NCBI GenBank assembly: GCA_005889275.1
Contig: VBFI01000052.1
Coordinates: forward strand, 1-45,705
From: Chloroflexota bacterium
GTDB lineage: Bacteria > Chloroflexota > Limnocylindria > P2-11E
Direction of reading: 5' to 3'
DNA length: 45,705 bases
Every line of letters begins with the position of its first letter. The first letter of the stretch is position 1. The notes beneath the pieces were generated by a model. It was not told the DNA's origin and ran no database searches. It worked only from the letters and a program-made list of their open reading frames with translations. The translations under genes were made by a program, and so were the position numbers. Of the stretch, positions 1-6,776 are shown piece after piece.

Positions 1-509
1 GGCTGAGCCATCGGGCGGGGAGCCGACGATCCGAGAGCCGGGAGGCCGTCGTGCTCGCGGGGCCCCTGGTAACGCGAGACGCTCGCGCATGGAGGTCACT
101 TAACCCCGCTGCGCCGCCGACCTCCCGTCTCTTGTCTCGAGCAGCTCTTCAAGGGATGCCCTGATGCTTCAGGGCTGAGCGATCGGGCCTGGGCCGACGA
201 TCCGAGAGCGGATCCGAGTGGGAGACGAGAGGTGGGAGGTCGGCGGCGCAGCGGGGTGCGGAACATCCATGCGCTCGCGTCTCGCGTTAGCCGGGGCCCC
301 GCGAGCACGACGGCCTCCCGGCTCTCGTCTCGGTCACGATCGTCGTGATCACGAGCTTGGCACGGCTCTCCCATCGGCCTGAGGTCTGAGTCACAGATTG
401 TGCTCGCCAAACGTTGAGCCTGCGGGATATAGTCACGACGCGAACTGAATAGCCATGAGCGCACCGCTAGGGGAGGGGCAGCGGCATGGACATCATGGAG
501 GCTTGACCC
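1..509. other. Gene-free leader region upstream of ftsZ
   Basis: No credible protein gene is seen on either strand. The minus ORF at 96-1196 is an antisense shadow of ftsZ. The stretch holds a long foldback repeat (separate entry), a short perfect hairpin TCACGA-TCG-TCGTGA near 334-348, a TATAGT hexamer at 428-433 that could be a -10 element for ftsZ, and the ftsZ ribosome binding site GGAGG at 496-500. I see no convincing -35 partner for the hexamer. Confidence 0.6.
32..327. repeat. Long imperfect inverted repeat (foldback element)
   Basis: The segment 32-139 and the reverse complement of 222-327 match over about 106 bases, beginning with 35 identical bases (CGAGAGCCGGGAGGCCGTCG...). Mismatches cluster in the middle. 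The arms are separated by about 82 bases. In addition 2-37 and 174-208 form a direct repeat (GCTGAGC.ATCGGGC, then CCGACGATCCGAGAG), so the window edge may cut through a larger array of units. There is no ORF and no clear target-site duplication. It could be a non-autonomous foldback or MITE-like element, a structured RNA, or a REP-type element. Confidence 0.75.
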
Positions 510-1643
510 ATGCCCCTCCGAAGCGACATAGAGAACTTCGCGCTCATTAAGGTCGTCGGCGTCGGCGGCGGTGGATCCAACGCGGTAAACCGGATGATCC
601 GCGCCGAGCTCCTCGGTGTGGAGTTCATCGCGGTCAACACCGATGCCCAGGCCCTGCTCCTCTCGGACGCGCCGCACAAGATCCGCATCGGCGACAAGGT
701 GACGAAGGGCCTCGGCTCGGGAGCCGACCCGACGGTCGGCCGAAAGTCCGCCGAGGACGACAGCGAGAAGCTCTACGAGGCCCTGAAGGAAGCGGACATG
801 GTGTTCGTGACCGCCGGCATGGGCGGCGGGACCGGCACCGGAGCCGCCCCGATCATCGCCGAGATCGCCAAGGACGTCGGCGCCCTCACCGTCGCCGTCG
901 TCACGAAGCCGTTCAGCTTCGAGGGCGCCAAGCGGAGGCTCCTCGCCGAGCAGGGCATCGCCGAGCTCGTCGACAAGGTCGACACGCTCATCACCATCCC
1001 CAACGATCGGCTGCTCCAGGTGGTCGAGAAGCGGACGAGCATGGTGGACGCGTTCCGGATCGTCGATGACGTGCTCCGGCAAGGCGTCCAGGGCATCAGC
1101 GACCTCATCACCGTCCCGGGGCTCATCAATCTCGACTTCGCGGACGTGAAAACGATCATGACGAACGCCGGCTCGGCGCTCATGGGGATCGGGCACGGTT
1201 CAGGCGAGACCCGCGCCGCGGAAGCCGCGCGCCAGGCCATCATGTCGCCGCTCCTCGAGCAGTCGATCGACGGCGCGCGCGGTGTCCTCTTCACGATCAC
1301 CGGCGGTCCGGATCTCACGCTCTTCGAGGTGAACGAGGCCGCGGAGATCATCCACGCGGCGGCGGACCCTGAGGCGAACATCATCTTCGGTGCGGTGATC
1401 GACGAACGGATGGGCGGTGAGGTGAAGATCTCCGTTATCGCCACCGCGTTCGAGCAGGCTCGGGCGATTCGCAAGCTGGAAGGACCGATGTACAAGCGCC
1501 AGGCGCCCTCGGTCGAGCAGCGCTCGGCACCGGCGACGGCGGTCGCGACGGCGCCGGCTGCTTCAGCACCGCACAAGGTCGATGAGCCGAAGAAGTTCGA
1601 GGCGGACGATCTCGAAGTCCCAAGCTTCCTGAGACGCCGTTGA
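510..1643 (+). CDS. ftsZ: Cell division protein FtsZ
   Basis: FtsZ is the tubulin-like GTPase that polymerises at mid-cell to form the division ring. The 377-residue product has the normal length. The N-terminal GTP-binding fold includes [14 protein letters not shown], the tubulin signature GGGTGTG lies near residues 100-108, and the T7-loop type sequence NLDFADV follows near 210. A proline/alanine-rich linker (about 320-360) leads to the C-terminal peptide [12 protein letters not shown], the conserved site that binds FtsA and other partners. The ATG at 510 has GGAGG nine bases upstream. ftsA would often precede it, but here the upstream 500 bases hold only the foldback region, and any ftsA lies outside the window. 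A perfect hairpin follows the stop. Confidence 0.98.
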   Translation: MPLRSDIENFALIKVVGVGGGGSNAVNRMIRAELLGVEFIAVNTDAQALLLSDAPHKIRIGDKVTKGLGSGADPTVGRKSAEDDSEKLYEALKEADMVFVTAGMGGGTGTGAAPIIAEIAKDVGALTVAVVTKPFSFEGAKRRLLAEQGIAELVDKVDTLITIPNDRLLQVVEKRTSMVDAFRIVDDVLRQGVQGISDLITVPGLINLDFADVKTIMTNAGSALMGIGHGSGETRAAEAARQAIMSPLLEQSIDGARGVLFTITGGPDLTLFEVNEAAEIIHAAADPEANIIFGAVIDERMGGEVKISVIATAFEQARAIRKLEGPMYKRQAPSVEQRSAPATAVATAPAASAPHKVDEPKKFEADDLEVPSFLRRR

Positions 1644-1645
1644 AC

Positions 1646-1670
1646 TGAGCGGCGGGACGTCCGCCGCTCA
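1646..1670 (+). terminator. Hairpin after ftsZ
   Basis: A perfect 10-bp stem TGAGCGGCGG/CCGCCGCTCA with loop GACGT starts three bases after the ftsZ stop. There is no T tract, so it may be a weak terminator or an mRNA 3' stabiliser. Confidence 0.5.
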
Positions 1671-1743
1671 CCGTAGTTGGCACGTCGGGTGCATCCCCGC
1701 TCGGGGAATTGACTCAGTTTTCGGAGCGGGAGGTGCTCATTTG

Positions 1744-2364
1744 ATGCGAGAGAGCGCCACCGCCGTCGGCGCGAACCGCTGGGCGGCGTGGCCGGTGTTC
1801 TGGACTCCTGTGCTCGTCGGCGCGCTTGCCGCCATCGTCGCGGTCGCACTCTTTGGGGTCATCGGGACCGCGATCGGCGCGTCCAAGGCAGGCGCTGCGG
1901 GCCGGATCACGACGTTCAGCGGGATCGGTCTCGGAGCTCTCGCGTACGCGGTCTTCGCGTCGTTCCTCGCATTCGTCATCGGCGGATGGATCACCGCGCG
2001 GGTCGGTGGGATCACGTGGGCCGAGCCCGCGATGCTGCACGGAGCGATCGCTTTCCTCGTCGCGACCGTCGGGCTTCTCGCGATGGCGAGCTTCGGCGGG
2101 GCCGTCTACAGCGGGTGGTACGCCGCGCTCGCGCCTTCTCCGGCCGTCCCCGCGGCGCCTGGCCAGCCGGTCGACCCGAATGCCGCCAAAGCCGCAGCGG
2201 CGGGAGCGACCGCCGCCGCAGCCGCGGTCCTTCTCGGACTCGCGGGGAGCGTCGTCGGTGGCTGGATGGGCTCAGGCGAGCCGATGAACCTCACTCACTA
2301 CAAGACCCGCGGCACGACGGTCGGCTCGCGACCGGTCACGAGCGATCGCACGACCCGTATCTAA
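1744..2364 (+). CDS. Multi-pass membrane protein, function unknown
   Basis: The product of about 206 residues has four or five hydrophobic segments: near residues 17-40, 55-85, 97-118 and 160-178. A small alanine/proline-rich loop lies between the last two. The layout resembles small integral membrane proteins of the YrzE/TIGR04086 type, but I cannot assign a family firmly. The track starts at TTG 1741; the ATG at 1744 sits about ten bases after GGAGG (1729-1733) and is preferred. It is followed closely by a 26-codon ORF whose Shine-Dalgarno overlaps this stop codon, so the two are probably co-translated. No catalytic motif is visible. Confidence 0.75.
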   Translation: MRESATAVGANRWAAWPVFWTPVLVGALAAIVAVALFGVIGTAIGASKAGAAGRITTFSGIGLGALAYAVFASFLAFVIGGWITARVGGITWAEPAMLHGAIAFLVATVGLLAMASFGGAVYSGWYAALAPSPAVPAAPGQPVDPNAAKAAAAGATAAAAAVLLGLAGSVVGGWMGSGEPMNLTHYKTRGTTVGSRPVTSDRTTRI

Positions 2365-2379
2365 AGGAGGAGGCTCGAG

Positions 2380-2460
2380 ATGATCCTGATCCTGCTCTGG
2401 CTGCTCGGCGCGCCGCTGGCGCTGATCATCCTTCTCTTCTTGCTCGGCATAGGCCGCTAG
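2380..2460 (+). CDS. 26-residue hydrophobic membrane microprotein
   Basis: This ORF is too short for the ORF track. It begins with ATG eight bases after the strong Shine-Dalgarno AAAGGAGG, which itself overlaps the TAA of the preceding membrane protein gene. The predicted peptide is nearly all leucine, isoleucine and glycine, with one tryptophan and a C-terminal arginine: a single transmembrane helix. A rho-independent terminator follows 17 bases after the stop, as expected for the last gene of an operon. It might assist the upstream membrane protein or act as an independent stress microprotein. The function is unknown. Confidence 0.7.
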   Translation: MILILLWLLGAPLALIILLFLLGIGR

Positions 2461-2477
2461 AGCCGCCTTTCACCGCG

Positions 2478-2519
2478 AAGCCCCTGGCGTGGCCCTCCGT
2501 CGGCCTGCCGGGGGCTTTG
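2478..2519 (+). terminator. Rho-independent terminator after the microprotein gene
   Basis: AAGCCCCTGGC pairs with GCCGGGGGCTT (one G-T pair) across an 18-base loop and is followed by TTTGT. The T tract is short. It closes the operon before the nrdR promoter. Confidence 0.65.
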
Positions 2520-2543
2520 TGTTGTGAGGACCTCGGCAGGAAA

Positions 2544-2581
2544 CCACTAGATTTGGTGGTCCGCCATCCCATATCTTGTGT
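2544..2581 (+). promoter_or_regulatory. Two NrdR-box-like sites upstream of nrdR
   Basis: CCACTAGATTTGGTGG (2544-2559) and ATCCCATATCTTGTGT (2566-2581) each match about 11-12 of 16 positions of the known NrdR box acaCwAtATaTwGtgt. Their starts are 22 bases apart, about two helical turns, as in known paired NrdR boxes. The second overlaps a TATCTT hexamer seven bases before the nrdR ATG, so NrdR would probably repress its own leaderless transcript. Confidence 0.6.
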
Positions 2582-2584
2582 GCC

Positions 2585-3124
2585 ATGCGCTGCCCGGCGT
2601 GCGCGAACCCCGATACCCGCGTCATCGACTCGCGCGAGGCGGAGGACGGCGCGTCCATTCGCCGGCGGCGGGTCTGCGACCGGTGCGAGGAACGGTTCAC
2701 GACCTTCGAGCGAAGCGAGTCCGCGCGCATCCAGGTCCTGAAGCGGGACGGCTCCCGCCAGGAGTTCGACCGCCGCAAGCTCGCGAGCGCGATCGAGAAG
2801 GCGGGCTCGAAGTCCCTGCACTCCGACGAGATCGACCGGCTCATCGAAGACCTCGAGACGACGGTGCGGCAGAGCGGACTCTCCGAGATCCCGTCGCAAC
2901 GGATCGGCGAGATGGTCCTCGAGCGCCTCGCGGAGCGCGATCCACTGAGTTACCTCCGCTTCAAGATCGTCTACTCGCGCATCGAGGACATCGACGCGCT
3001 GTATGACGAGCTCGCGGCCCTCGTACGCCGCCGGCAAGAGGCGCGGGATCGCCGCGTCGCCGAGCAGATCGTGCTCCCGATCGCGGAGCCTGTCGGCGCG
3101 AGCCCGCGCCGCCGTCGCCGCTAG
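2585..3124 (+). CDS. nrdR: Transcriptional repressor NrdR
   Basis: NrdR is a zinc-ribbon and ATP-cone protein that represses ribonucleotide reductase genes when dATP is abundant. The N-terminal zinc ribbon is visible as MRCPAC...CDRCEERF, followed by an ATP-cone domain (near residues 47-137) beginning [16 protein letters not shown]. The track begins at TTG 2576, but the family starts MRCP, which places the start at ATG 2585 (179 residues). The C-terminal arginine-rich tail is slightly longer than usual. Two NrdR-box-like sites sit immediately upstream. The next gene, dcd, also works in deoxynucleotide supply, so the pair forms a coherent dNTP-control unit. Confidence 0.96.
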   Translation: MRCPACANPDTRVIDSREAEDGASIRRRRVCDRCEERFTTFERSESARIQVLKRDGSRQEFDRRKLASAIEKAGSKSLHSDEIDRLIEDLETTVRQSGLSEIPSQRIGEMVLERLAERDPLSYLRFKIVYSRIEDIDALYDELAALVRRRQEARDRRVAEQIVLPIAEPVGASPRRRRR

Positions 3125-3174
3125 CAGGCGCGGCTAGGCGCGACGGGTCCTCGGCCCCGCATACTCGGGCGCCA

Positions 3175-3738
3175 GTGGTCCTCTCCGATCGTGACATCCG
3201 CGCGGCGATCGCGGCCGGGCGGATCGGGATCGACCCGTTCGACCCGAAGTGCGTGCAGCCCGCCTCGGTCGACATCCGCCTCGATCATCGTTTCCGCGTC
3301 TTCCGATCGAGCCGGCATGCGTTCATCGATCTCGCGCGCCCGCTCGACGACATCACCGAGCTCGTGCAGGTCCCTCCGATGACCCCGTTCATCCTTCACC
3401 CGAACGAGTTCGTCCTCGGCTCGACGCGCGAGCGGATCCGGCTTCCCGACGATATGGTGTCGCGGGTCGAGGGCAAGAGCTCGCTCGGCAGGCTTGGACT
3501 GCTCATACACAGCACGGCGGGATTCATCGACCCAGCATGGGACGGCCATATCACCCTCGAGCTCTCGAACGTGAACACCATCCCGATCACGCTCTACGCC
3601 GGGATGCGCATCGGCCAGCTCTCGTTCTTTCCGCTGTCGACGCCCGCCGAGCATCCCTACGGTTCACCCGAGCTCGGCTCGTCCTATCAGGGACAGACCG
3701 GCCCGACGCCGTCGCGCTACCGCCTGGACCTGCCGTAG
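3175..3738 (+). CDS. dcd: dCTP deaminase, probably bifunctional DCD-DUT type
   Basis: The enzyme deaminates dCTP to dUTP and, in the bifunctional type, hydrolyses dUTP to dUMP for thymidylate synthesis. The 187-residue product carries the trimeric dUTPase-fold motifs [27 protein letters not shown] and the C-terminal [15 protein letters not shown]. These match the mycobacterial/actinobacterial DCD-DUT pattern more than the E. coli monofunctional enzyme; the bifunctional assignment is inference. The GTG start is chosen because MVLSDRDI aligns with the usual MLLSDRDI. A CATACT hexamer lies nine bases upstream of it. It lies 50 bases after nrdR. Confidence 0.93.
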   Translation: MVLSDRDIRAAIAAGRIGIDPFDPKCVQPASVDIRLDHRFRVFRSSRHAFIDLARPLDDITELVQVPPMTPFILHPNEFVLGSTRERIRLPDDMVSRVEGKSSLGRLGLLIHSTAGFIDPAWDGHITLELSNVNTIPITLYAGMRIGQLSFFPLSTPAEHPYGSPELGSSYQGQTGPTPSRYRLDLP

Positions 3739-3741
3739 CCA

Positions 3742-4029
3742 ATGTGTACGACCTGCCTGCTCATCGTGTTCGTCGAGGCGTTCATCAACGTCCTTGGCGC
3801 GGCGCTCACGATCGCGATCTTCGCCCGGGTGGTGCTCTCGTGGATCCCCGGCCTGCGGCTCCCGTTCGGCCTCGGGGAGTTCGTGTGGAACGTGAGCGAG
3901 CCGATCCTCGGGCCGATCCGCCGGGCGCTCCCGCTCATGGCGGGCATCGACTTCTCGCCGTTTGTGGCCCTCTTCGTCATCCAGGTCGCCGAATCGGTCC
4001 TCCTGCGTCTCCTGCCGCCGCCGGTGTAG
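3742..4029 (+). CDS. YggT family membrane protein
   Basis: A 95-residue protein with two hydrophobic segments and the YggT-family sequence FARVVLSWIPGLRLP followed by VSEPILGPIRRALP and a second helix ending at the C terminus. YggT proteins are small inner-membrane proteins linked in different bacteria to osmotic shock tolerance or to division gene clusters. It starts three bases after dcd ends and is followed by the DUF167 gene three bases later, a yggT-yggU pairing seen in many bacteria. Confidence 0.9.
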   Translation: MCTTCLLIVFVEAFINVLGAALTIAIFARVVLSWIPGLRLPFGLGEFVWNVSEPILGPIRRALPLMAGIDFSPFVALFVIQVAESVLLRLLPPPV

Positions 4030-4032
4030 GGA

Positions 4033-4299
4033 GTGCCCGGCCGCGTCAGCCTCGCCGTGCGCGTCATCCCGCGCGCGGACGCGGACCGCATCGGTGGCGA
4101 GCGCGCCGGCAGGCTCGTGGTCCGGGTTTCGGCCGCGCCCGAGGCCGGTGCCGCGAACCGCGCGGTGCGTGCGCTTCTCGCACGGCGTCTTGGCCTCCGG
4201 CAGGCCGACGTCCGCATCGAGGCCGGCGAGACCGCGCGTGACAAGGTCCTGAGCCTCCCGGGCTCGGCCGCCGCGGCCCTCGCCGCGCTGATGAAATAG
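4033..4299 (+). CDS. DUF167 (YggU) family protein
   Basis: An 88-residue protein with the DUF167 pattern: VRVIPRADADRIGGERAGRLVVRVSAAPEAGAANRAV and a later GETARDKVLSL. The family is a small alpha/beta fold of unknown biochemical role that commonly follows yggT. GTG start. It is probably translated with yggT from the dcd transcript. Confidence 0.88.
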   Translation: MPGRVSLAVRVIPRADADRIGGERAGRLVVRVSAAPEAGAANRAVRALLARRLGLRQADVRIEAGETARDKVLSLPGSAAAALAALMK

Positions 4300-4327
4300 G
4301 ACCGGTCCCGACGGCGTATTGAGGGAG

Positions 4328-4879
4328 ATGACGGCAAGTGTCGCGCTGTCCTTCGCGCGGGCCGTCGTGACCGCCCCGCGGACGACGTTCACCGACGCCG
4401 TGCGGGATTACCAGGACGAGGTGTACGGCGTCGCGCTCCGCATCACCGGCGACCGCGAAAGCGCGCTCGACGTCACGAGCACGACCTTTCTCAAGGCCTA
4501 CCGCGCGTTCGCCCGTTACGACCAGACGCGGCCGATCCGCTTCTGGCTCCTGCGGATCGCGACCAACGAAGCCATCAGTCATGCGCGCCGCGCCGGCCGG
4601 GAACTCCGTCGCCGTACTGCGGTGGAGTCGGCGGACGAGGTCGCCGATGCGACGGCCGCGCCCGAGGCCGCGTCACTCGCGCGTGAGGAGCGCGACCTGA
4701 TCCGCGCCGCGGTCGCGCAGCTCCCCGAACTCTATCGCAGCGTCATCGTCCTTCGGTACTTCAACGAGCTGTCGATCGACGAAATCGCCGCGGTGACCGA
4801 ACGCCCGGCCTCGACCGTCGGCGTGCAGCTGCTCCGCGGCCGCACGCTGCTGCGCCGCGCCCTGGAGGGAAGCGCGTGA
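4328..4879 (+). CDS. ECF-type RNA polymerase sigma factor
   Basis: The protein has sigma region 2 (YQDEVYGVALRITGDRESAL, then TFLKAYRAFARYD and FWLLRIATNEAISHARR) and a region 4 helix-turn-helix (LPELYRSVIVLRYFNELS, then IAAVTERPASTVGVQLLRGR), with the short variable linker typical of ECF sigma factors. The track starts at TTG 4319; ATG 4328 is preferred. It has no usable Shine-Dalgarno but has a TATTGA hexamer five bases upstream, consistent with a leaderless transcript. Its stop overlaps the next gene by GTGA, so that membrane protein is likely its partner. Targets are unknown; nearby envelope genes are candidates. Confidence 0.9.
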   Translation: MTASVALSFARAVVTAPRTTFTDAVRDYQDEVYGVALRITGDRESALDVTSTTFLKAYRAFARYDQTRPIRFWLLRIATNEAISHARRAGRELRRRTAVESADEVADATAAPEAASLAREERDLIRAAVAQLPELYRSVIVLRYFNELSIDEIAAVTERPASTVGVQLLRGRTLLRRALEGSA

Positions 4880-5286
4880 GCGAGGAGCGTCGTGCCGACC
4901 TCTTCGACGAGGGGCGTCTCCGTCGCGCGCTCCGCCTCGAGCCGAGCGAGATCCCAGCGCGCCTCGACCCGAACGCGTTCGCTCTGCTCGCGCGTCCGCG
5001 GTTCGCCGCCGCGACGCTCGCTTCGGCGAGCCTCGCCGGTCTCGCCGGCGCCCTCCTCGTCGCCGCGGCGTTCGTGGGCATCGGCGCGATCGCGCCGGCG
5101 CTCGTCTCCGAGATCCTCGCGTCGGCGATCGCGTTCCTCGCGTCCGCCGCGGTGCCGATCGACGGAACGCTCCGAATCGCCGAGGACCCGACCGTGCCGG
5201 TCGCCGTCCTCGTGTGTCTGGGGCTCGCGATCGCGTACGAGCAGGGCCAGAGAAGGGAGCGCGCACATGTCATCGGCTCGTCTTGA
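4876..5286 (+). CDS. Membrane protein coupled to the ECF sigma factor, possible anti-sigma
   Basis: A 136-residue protein with a charged N-terminal part of about 45 residues (EERRADLFDEGRLRRALRLE...IPARLDPNAF) and two hydrophobic segments (about 50-75 and 80-98). A third weaker one follows near 112-125. A cytosolic N-terminal segment followed by membrane helices, plus the GTGA overlap with the sigma gene, fits an anti-sigma factor. No zinc-binding HxxxCxxC motif is present, so it would be a non-ZAS type; this role is inference from position. Its 3' end overlaps the start of the PspC gene by 20 bases. Confidence 0.7.
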   Translation: MSEERRADLFDEGRLRRALRLEPSEIPARLDPNAFALLARPRFAAATLASASLAGLAGALLVAAAFVGIGAIAPALVSEILASAIAFLASAAVPIDGTLRIAEDPTVPVAVLVCLGLAIAYEQGQRRERAHVIGSS

Positions 5287-5809
5287 ACGAAGCACCACCA
5301 ACCGGGTCATCTCGGGGGTCTGCGGCGGGATCGCCGACTACCTCGCGATCGACTCGACGCTTATCCGCGTCTTCTTCGTCCTCGCCGGCATCTTTACCGG
5401 TGGCCTGTTCGTGATCGCGTACGTCGCGTTGATGTTCGTGATGCCCCTTCCCGGCCGCCCGGTGACCGGGATCGCCGCGTCCGCCGGATCGACGGCTTCC
5501 GAGGTCGCCGATTCGCTCCGCCGCGCGGCCGACGACATCACCCAGAGCTTCCGCCGTGAGCCGAACACCGCGACCGGGGCGGTCCCGGGCGAGCCCGCGG
5601 CCGCCGAGCCGAGCGTCGTCGACCACGAAGGGCGCGCGAAGGAGACCGACCGGCGCCGTGCGGCGTTCGGCTATCTGCTCATCCTGGTGGGCGTCGTCTT
5701 CCTGCTCGGGAACACCGGGATCTTCCGCGCCATCCAGTGGCAGCTCGTGTGGCCGCTCGTCCTCGTGGGGATCGGCATCCTGCTCCTCGTGCAGCGGGTG
5801 CGGCAGTGA
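5267..5809 (+). CDS. PspC domain membrane protein
   Basis: A 180-residue protein. The N-terminal PspC domain is seen as LERSTTNRVISGVCGGIADYLAIDSTLIRVFFVL followed by a glycine-rich transmembrane hairpin. A soluble linker of about 85 residues leads to a C-terminal pair of helices (FGYLLILVGVVFLLGNTGIF and WPLVLVGIGILLLVQ) resembling the DUF5668/LiaI-type membrane segment. The track ORF begins far upstream in another gene's frame; ATG 5267 follows AGAAGGGAG and matches the domain start. PspC proteins take part in envelope-stress sensing. It overlaps the following LiaF-like gene by GTGA, so the two are translated together. Confidence 0.88.
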   Translation: MSSARLERSTTNRVISGVCGGIADYLAIDSTLIRVFFVLAGIFTGGLFVIAYVALMFVMPLPGRPVTGIAASAGSTASEVADSLRRAADDITQSFRREPNTATGAVPGEPAAAEPSVVDHEGRAKETDRRRAAFGYLLILVGVVFLLGNTGIFRAIQWQLVWPLVLVGIGILLLVQRVRQ

Positions 5810-6723
5810 CGGCGCGTCGCGGCGTCTTCTGGCCGCTGCTGCTCATCGCGATCGGCCTCATCTTCCTTCTGTCGAACTACGGTCTGATCGCGGGCGTCTC
5901 GTGGCTCGCGGTCCTGAACCTCTGGCCGCTCCTGCTCGTCCTCATCGGCCTCGACATCGCGTTCGCCCGGCGCTGGCCCCTTCCGACGCTCATCGCCGAG
6001 GTCCTCGTGATCGCGGCGGGCCTCGCGCTCGTCGCGTCCGGACCACGGTTCGGCGGCGGCATCGTCTTCGGTGACGGGGGCGGCGCGGCGGACGTCTCGG
6101 TGCCGCGCGGCGCCGCGACCACGGCCTCGGTCATGATCAACGGCGGGGCCGGCCGGTACCACGTGAGTGGGGGAGCCGCGGCACTCGTCGAGGCACACAG
6201 CGCGAACGCCGACCTGCGTCTTCGGCTGAGCGATCGCCAGGATCGTGTCGACGTGCGTCTCGAGCAGGTCGGACCGCAGTCGGTCGGATTCCTCCGGCCG
6301 ACGAACCCGGCGGACGTCGAGGTCCGGATCGCGAGCGACGTGCCGGCGTCGTTCGAGATGAACGCGGGCGCGGGAGAATTCGACGTCGACCTCTCGGACG
6401 TGCGCGTGACCGACGCTCGCCTGAACACCGGCGCGTCCTCGGCGCGCATCGTCCTGCCAAAACCGACCGGCGACGTTGGGGTCCGCCTGAACGCGGGCGC
6501 CTCGAGCATCGTCGTCACGGTCCCTCCGGACGTCGAGGCGCGGATCTCGACGAGCGGTGGGTTCCTGACTCTGCGCAGCGACAACGGCCGGCTCGGCGAG
6601 AGCGGCGGATCGGGCGGATGCGTGGCCTGCGGCAGCTCGGTTCAGACGAGCGGTTACGGCGGGGCGAAGGATCGGGTAACCGTCACGATCACCGCCGGCG
6701 CGAGCTCGATCGTGGTGCGCTAG
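5806..6723 (+). CDS. LiaF-like membrane protein with toastrack-type domain
   Basis: A 305-residue protein. The first 80 residues hold several transmembrane helices (VFWPLLLIAIGLIFLL; LWPLLLVLIGLDIAF) like LiaI/LiaF or DUF5668 proteins. The rest is a glycine- and valine-rich beta region with repeats such as INGGAGRYHVSGG, MNAGAGEFDVDLS, LNTGASSARIVL and LNAGASSIVVTV, resembling the beta-solenoid of cell-envelope stress proteins (DUF2154/DUF4097 type). A short GGSGGCVACGSS segment carries two cysteines. GTG 5806 overlaps the pspC stop. Such pairs monitor membrane or antibiotic damage in Firmicutes; the same role here is inference. Confidence 0.82.
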   Translation: MTARRGVFWPLLLIAIGLIFLLSNYGLIAGVSWLAVLNLWPLLLVLIGLDIAFARRWPLPTLIAEVLVIAAGLALVASGPRFGGGIVFGDGGGAADVSVPRGAATTASVMINGGAGRYHVSGGAAALVEAHSANADLRLRLSDRQDRVDVRLEQVGPQSVGFLRPTNPADVEVRIASDVPASFEMNAGAGEFDVDLSDVRVTDARLNTGASSARIVLPKPTGDVGVRLNAGASSIVVTVPPDVEARISTSGGFLTLRSDNGRLGESGGSGGCVACGSSVQTSGYGGAKDRVTVTITAGASSIVVR

Positions 6724-6764
6724 CACTCGCACCTCATCGACACGTCGAGCCCTTGCTCGTTCGG

Positions 6765-6770
6765 CATACT
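6765..6770 (+). promoter_or_regulatory. -10-like hexamer CATACT six bases before mgtE
   Basis: CATACT lies exactly six bases before the GTG start of mgtE and no Shine-Dalgarno intervenes. The arrangement fits a leaderless transcript and recurs at many operon heads in this window. Confidence 0.5.
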
Positions 6771-6776
6771 GCGGCG

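Noticed and set aside
173-330. Possible T-box or other known riboswitch in the ftsZ leader
   Set aside because: GGGTGCGGAACATCC resembles a T-box core only loosely and there is no terminator with a T run; the inverted repeat explains the sequence better.
96-1196. Minus-strand ORF of 366 codons across the ftsZ region
   Set aside because: It is antisense to ftsZ, has an unusual arginine/aspartate composition from frame-shadowing, and no recognisable motif.
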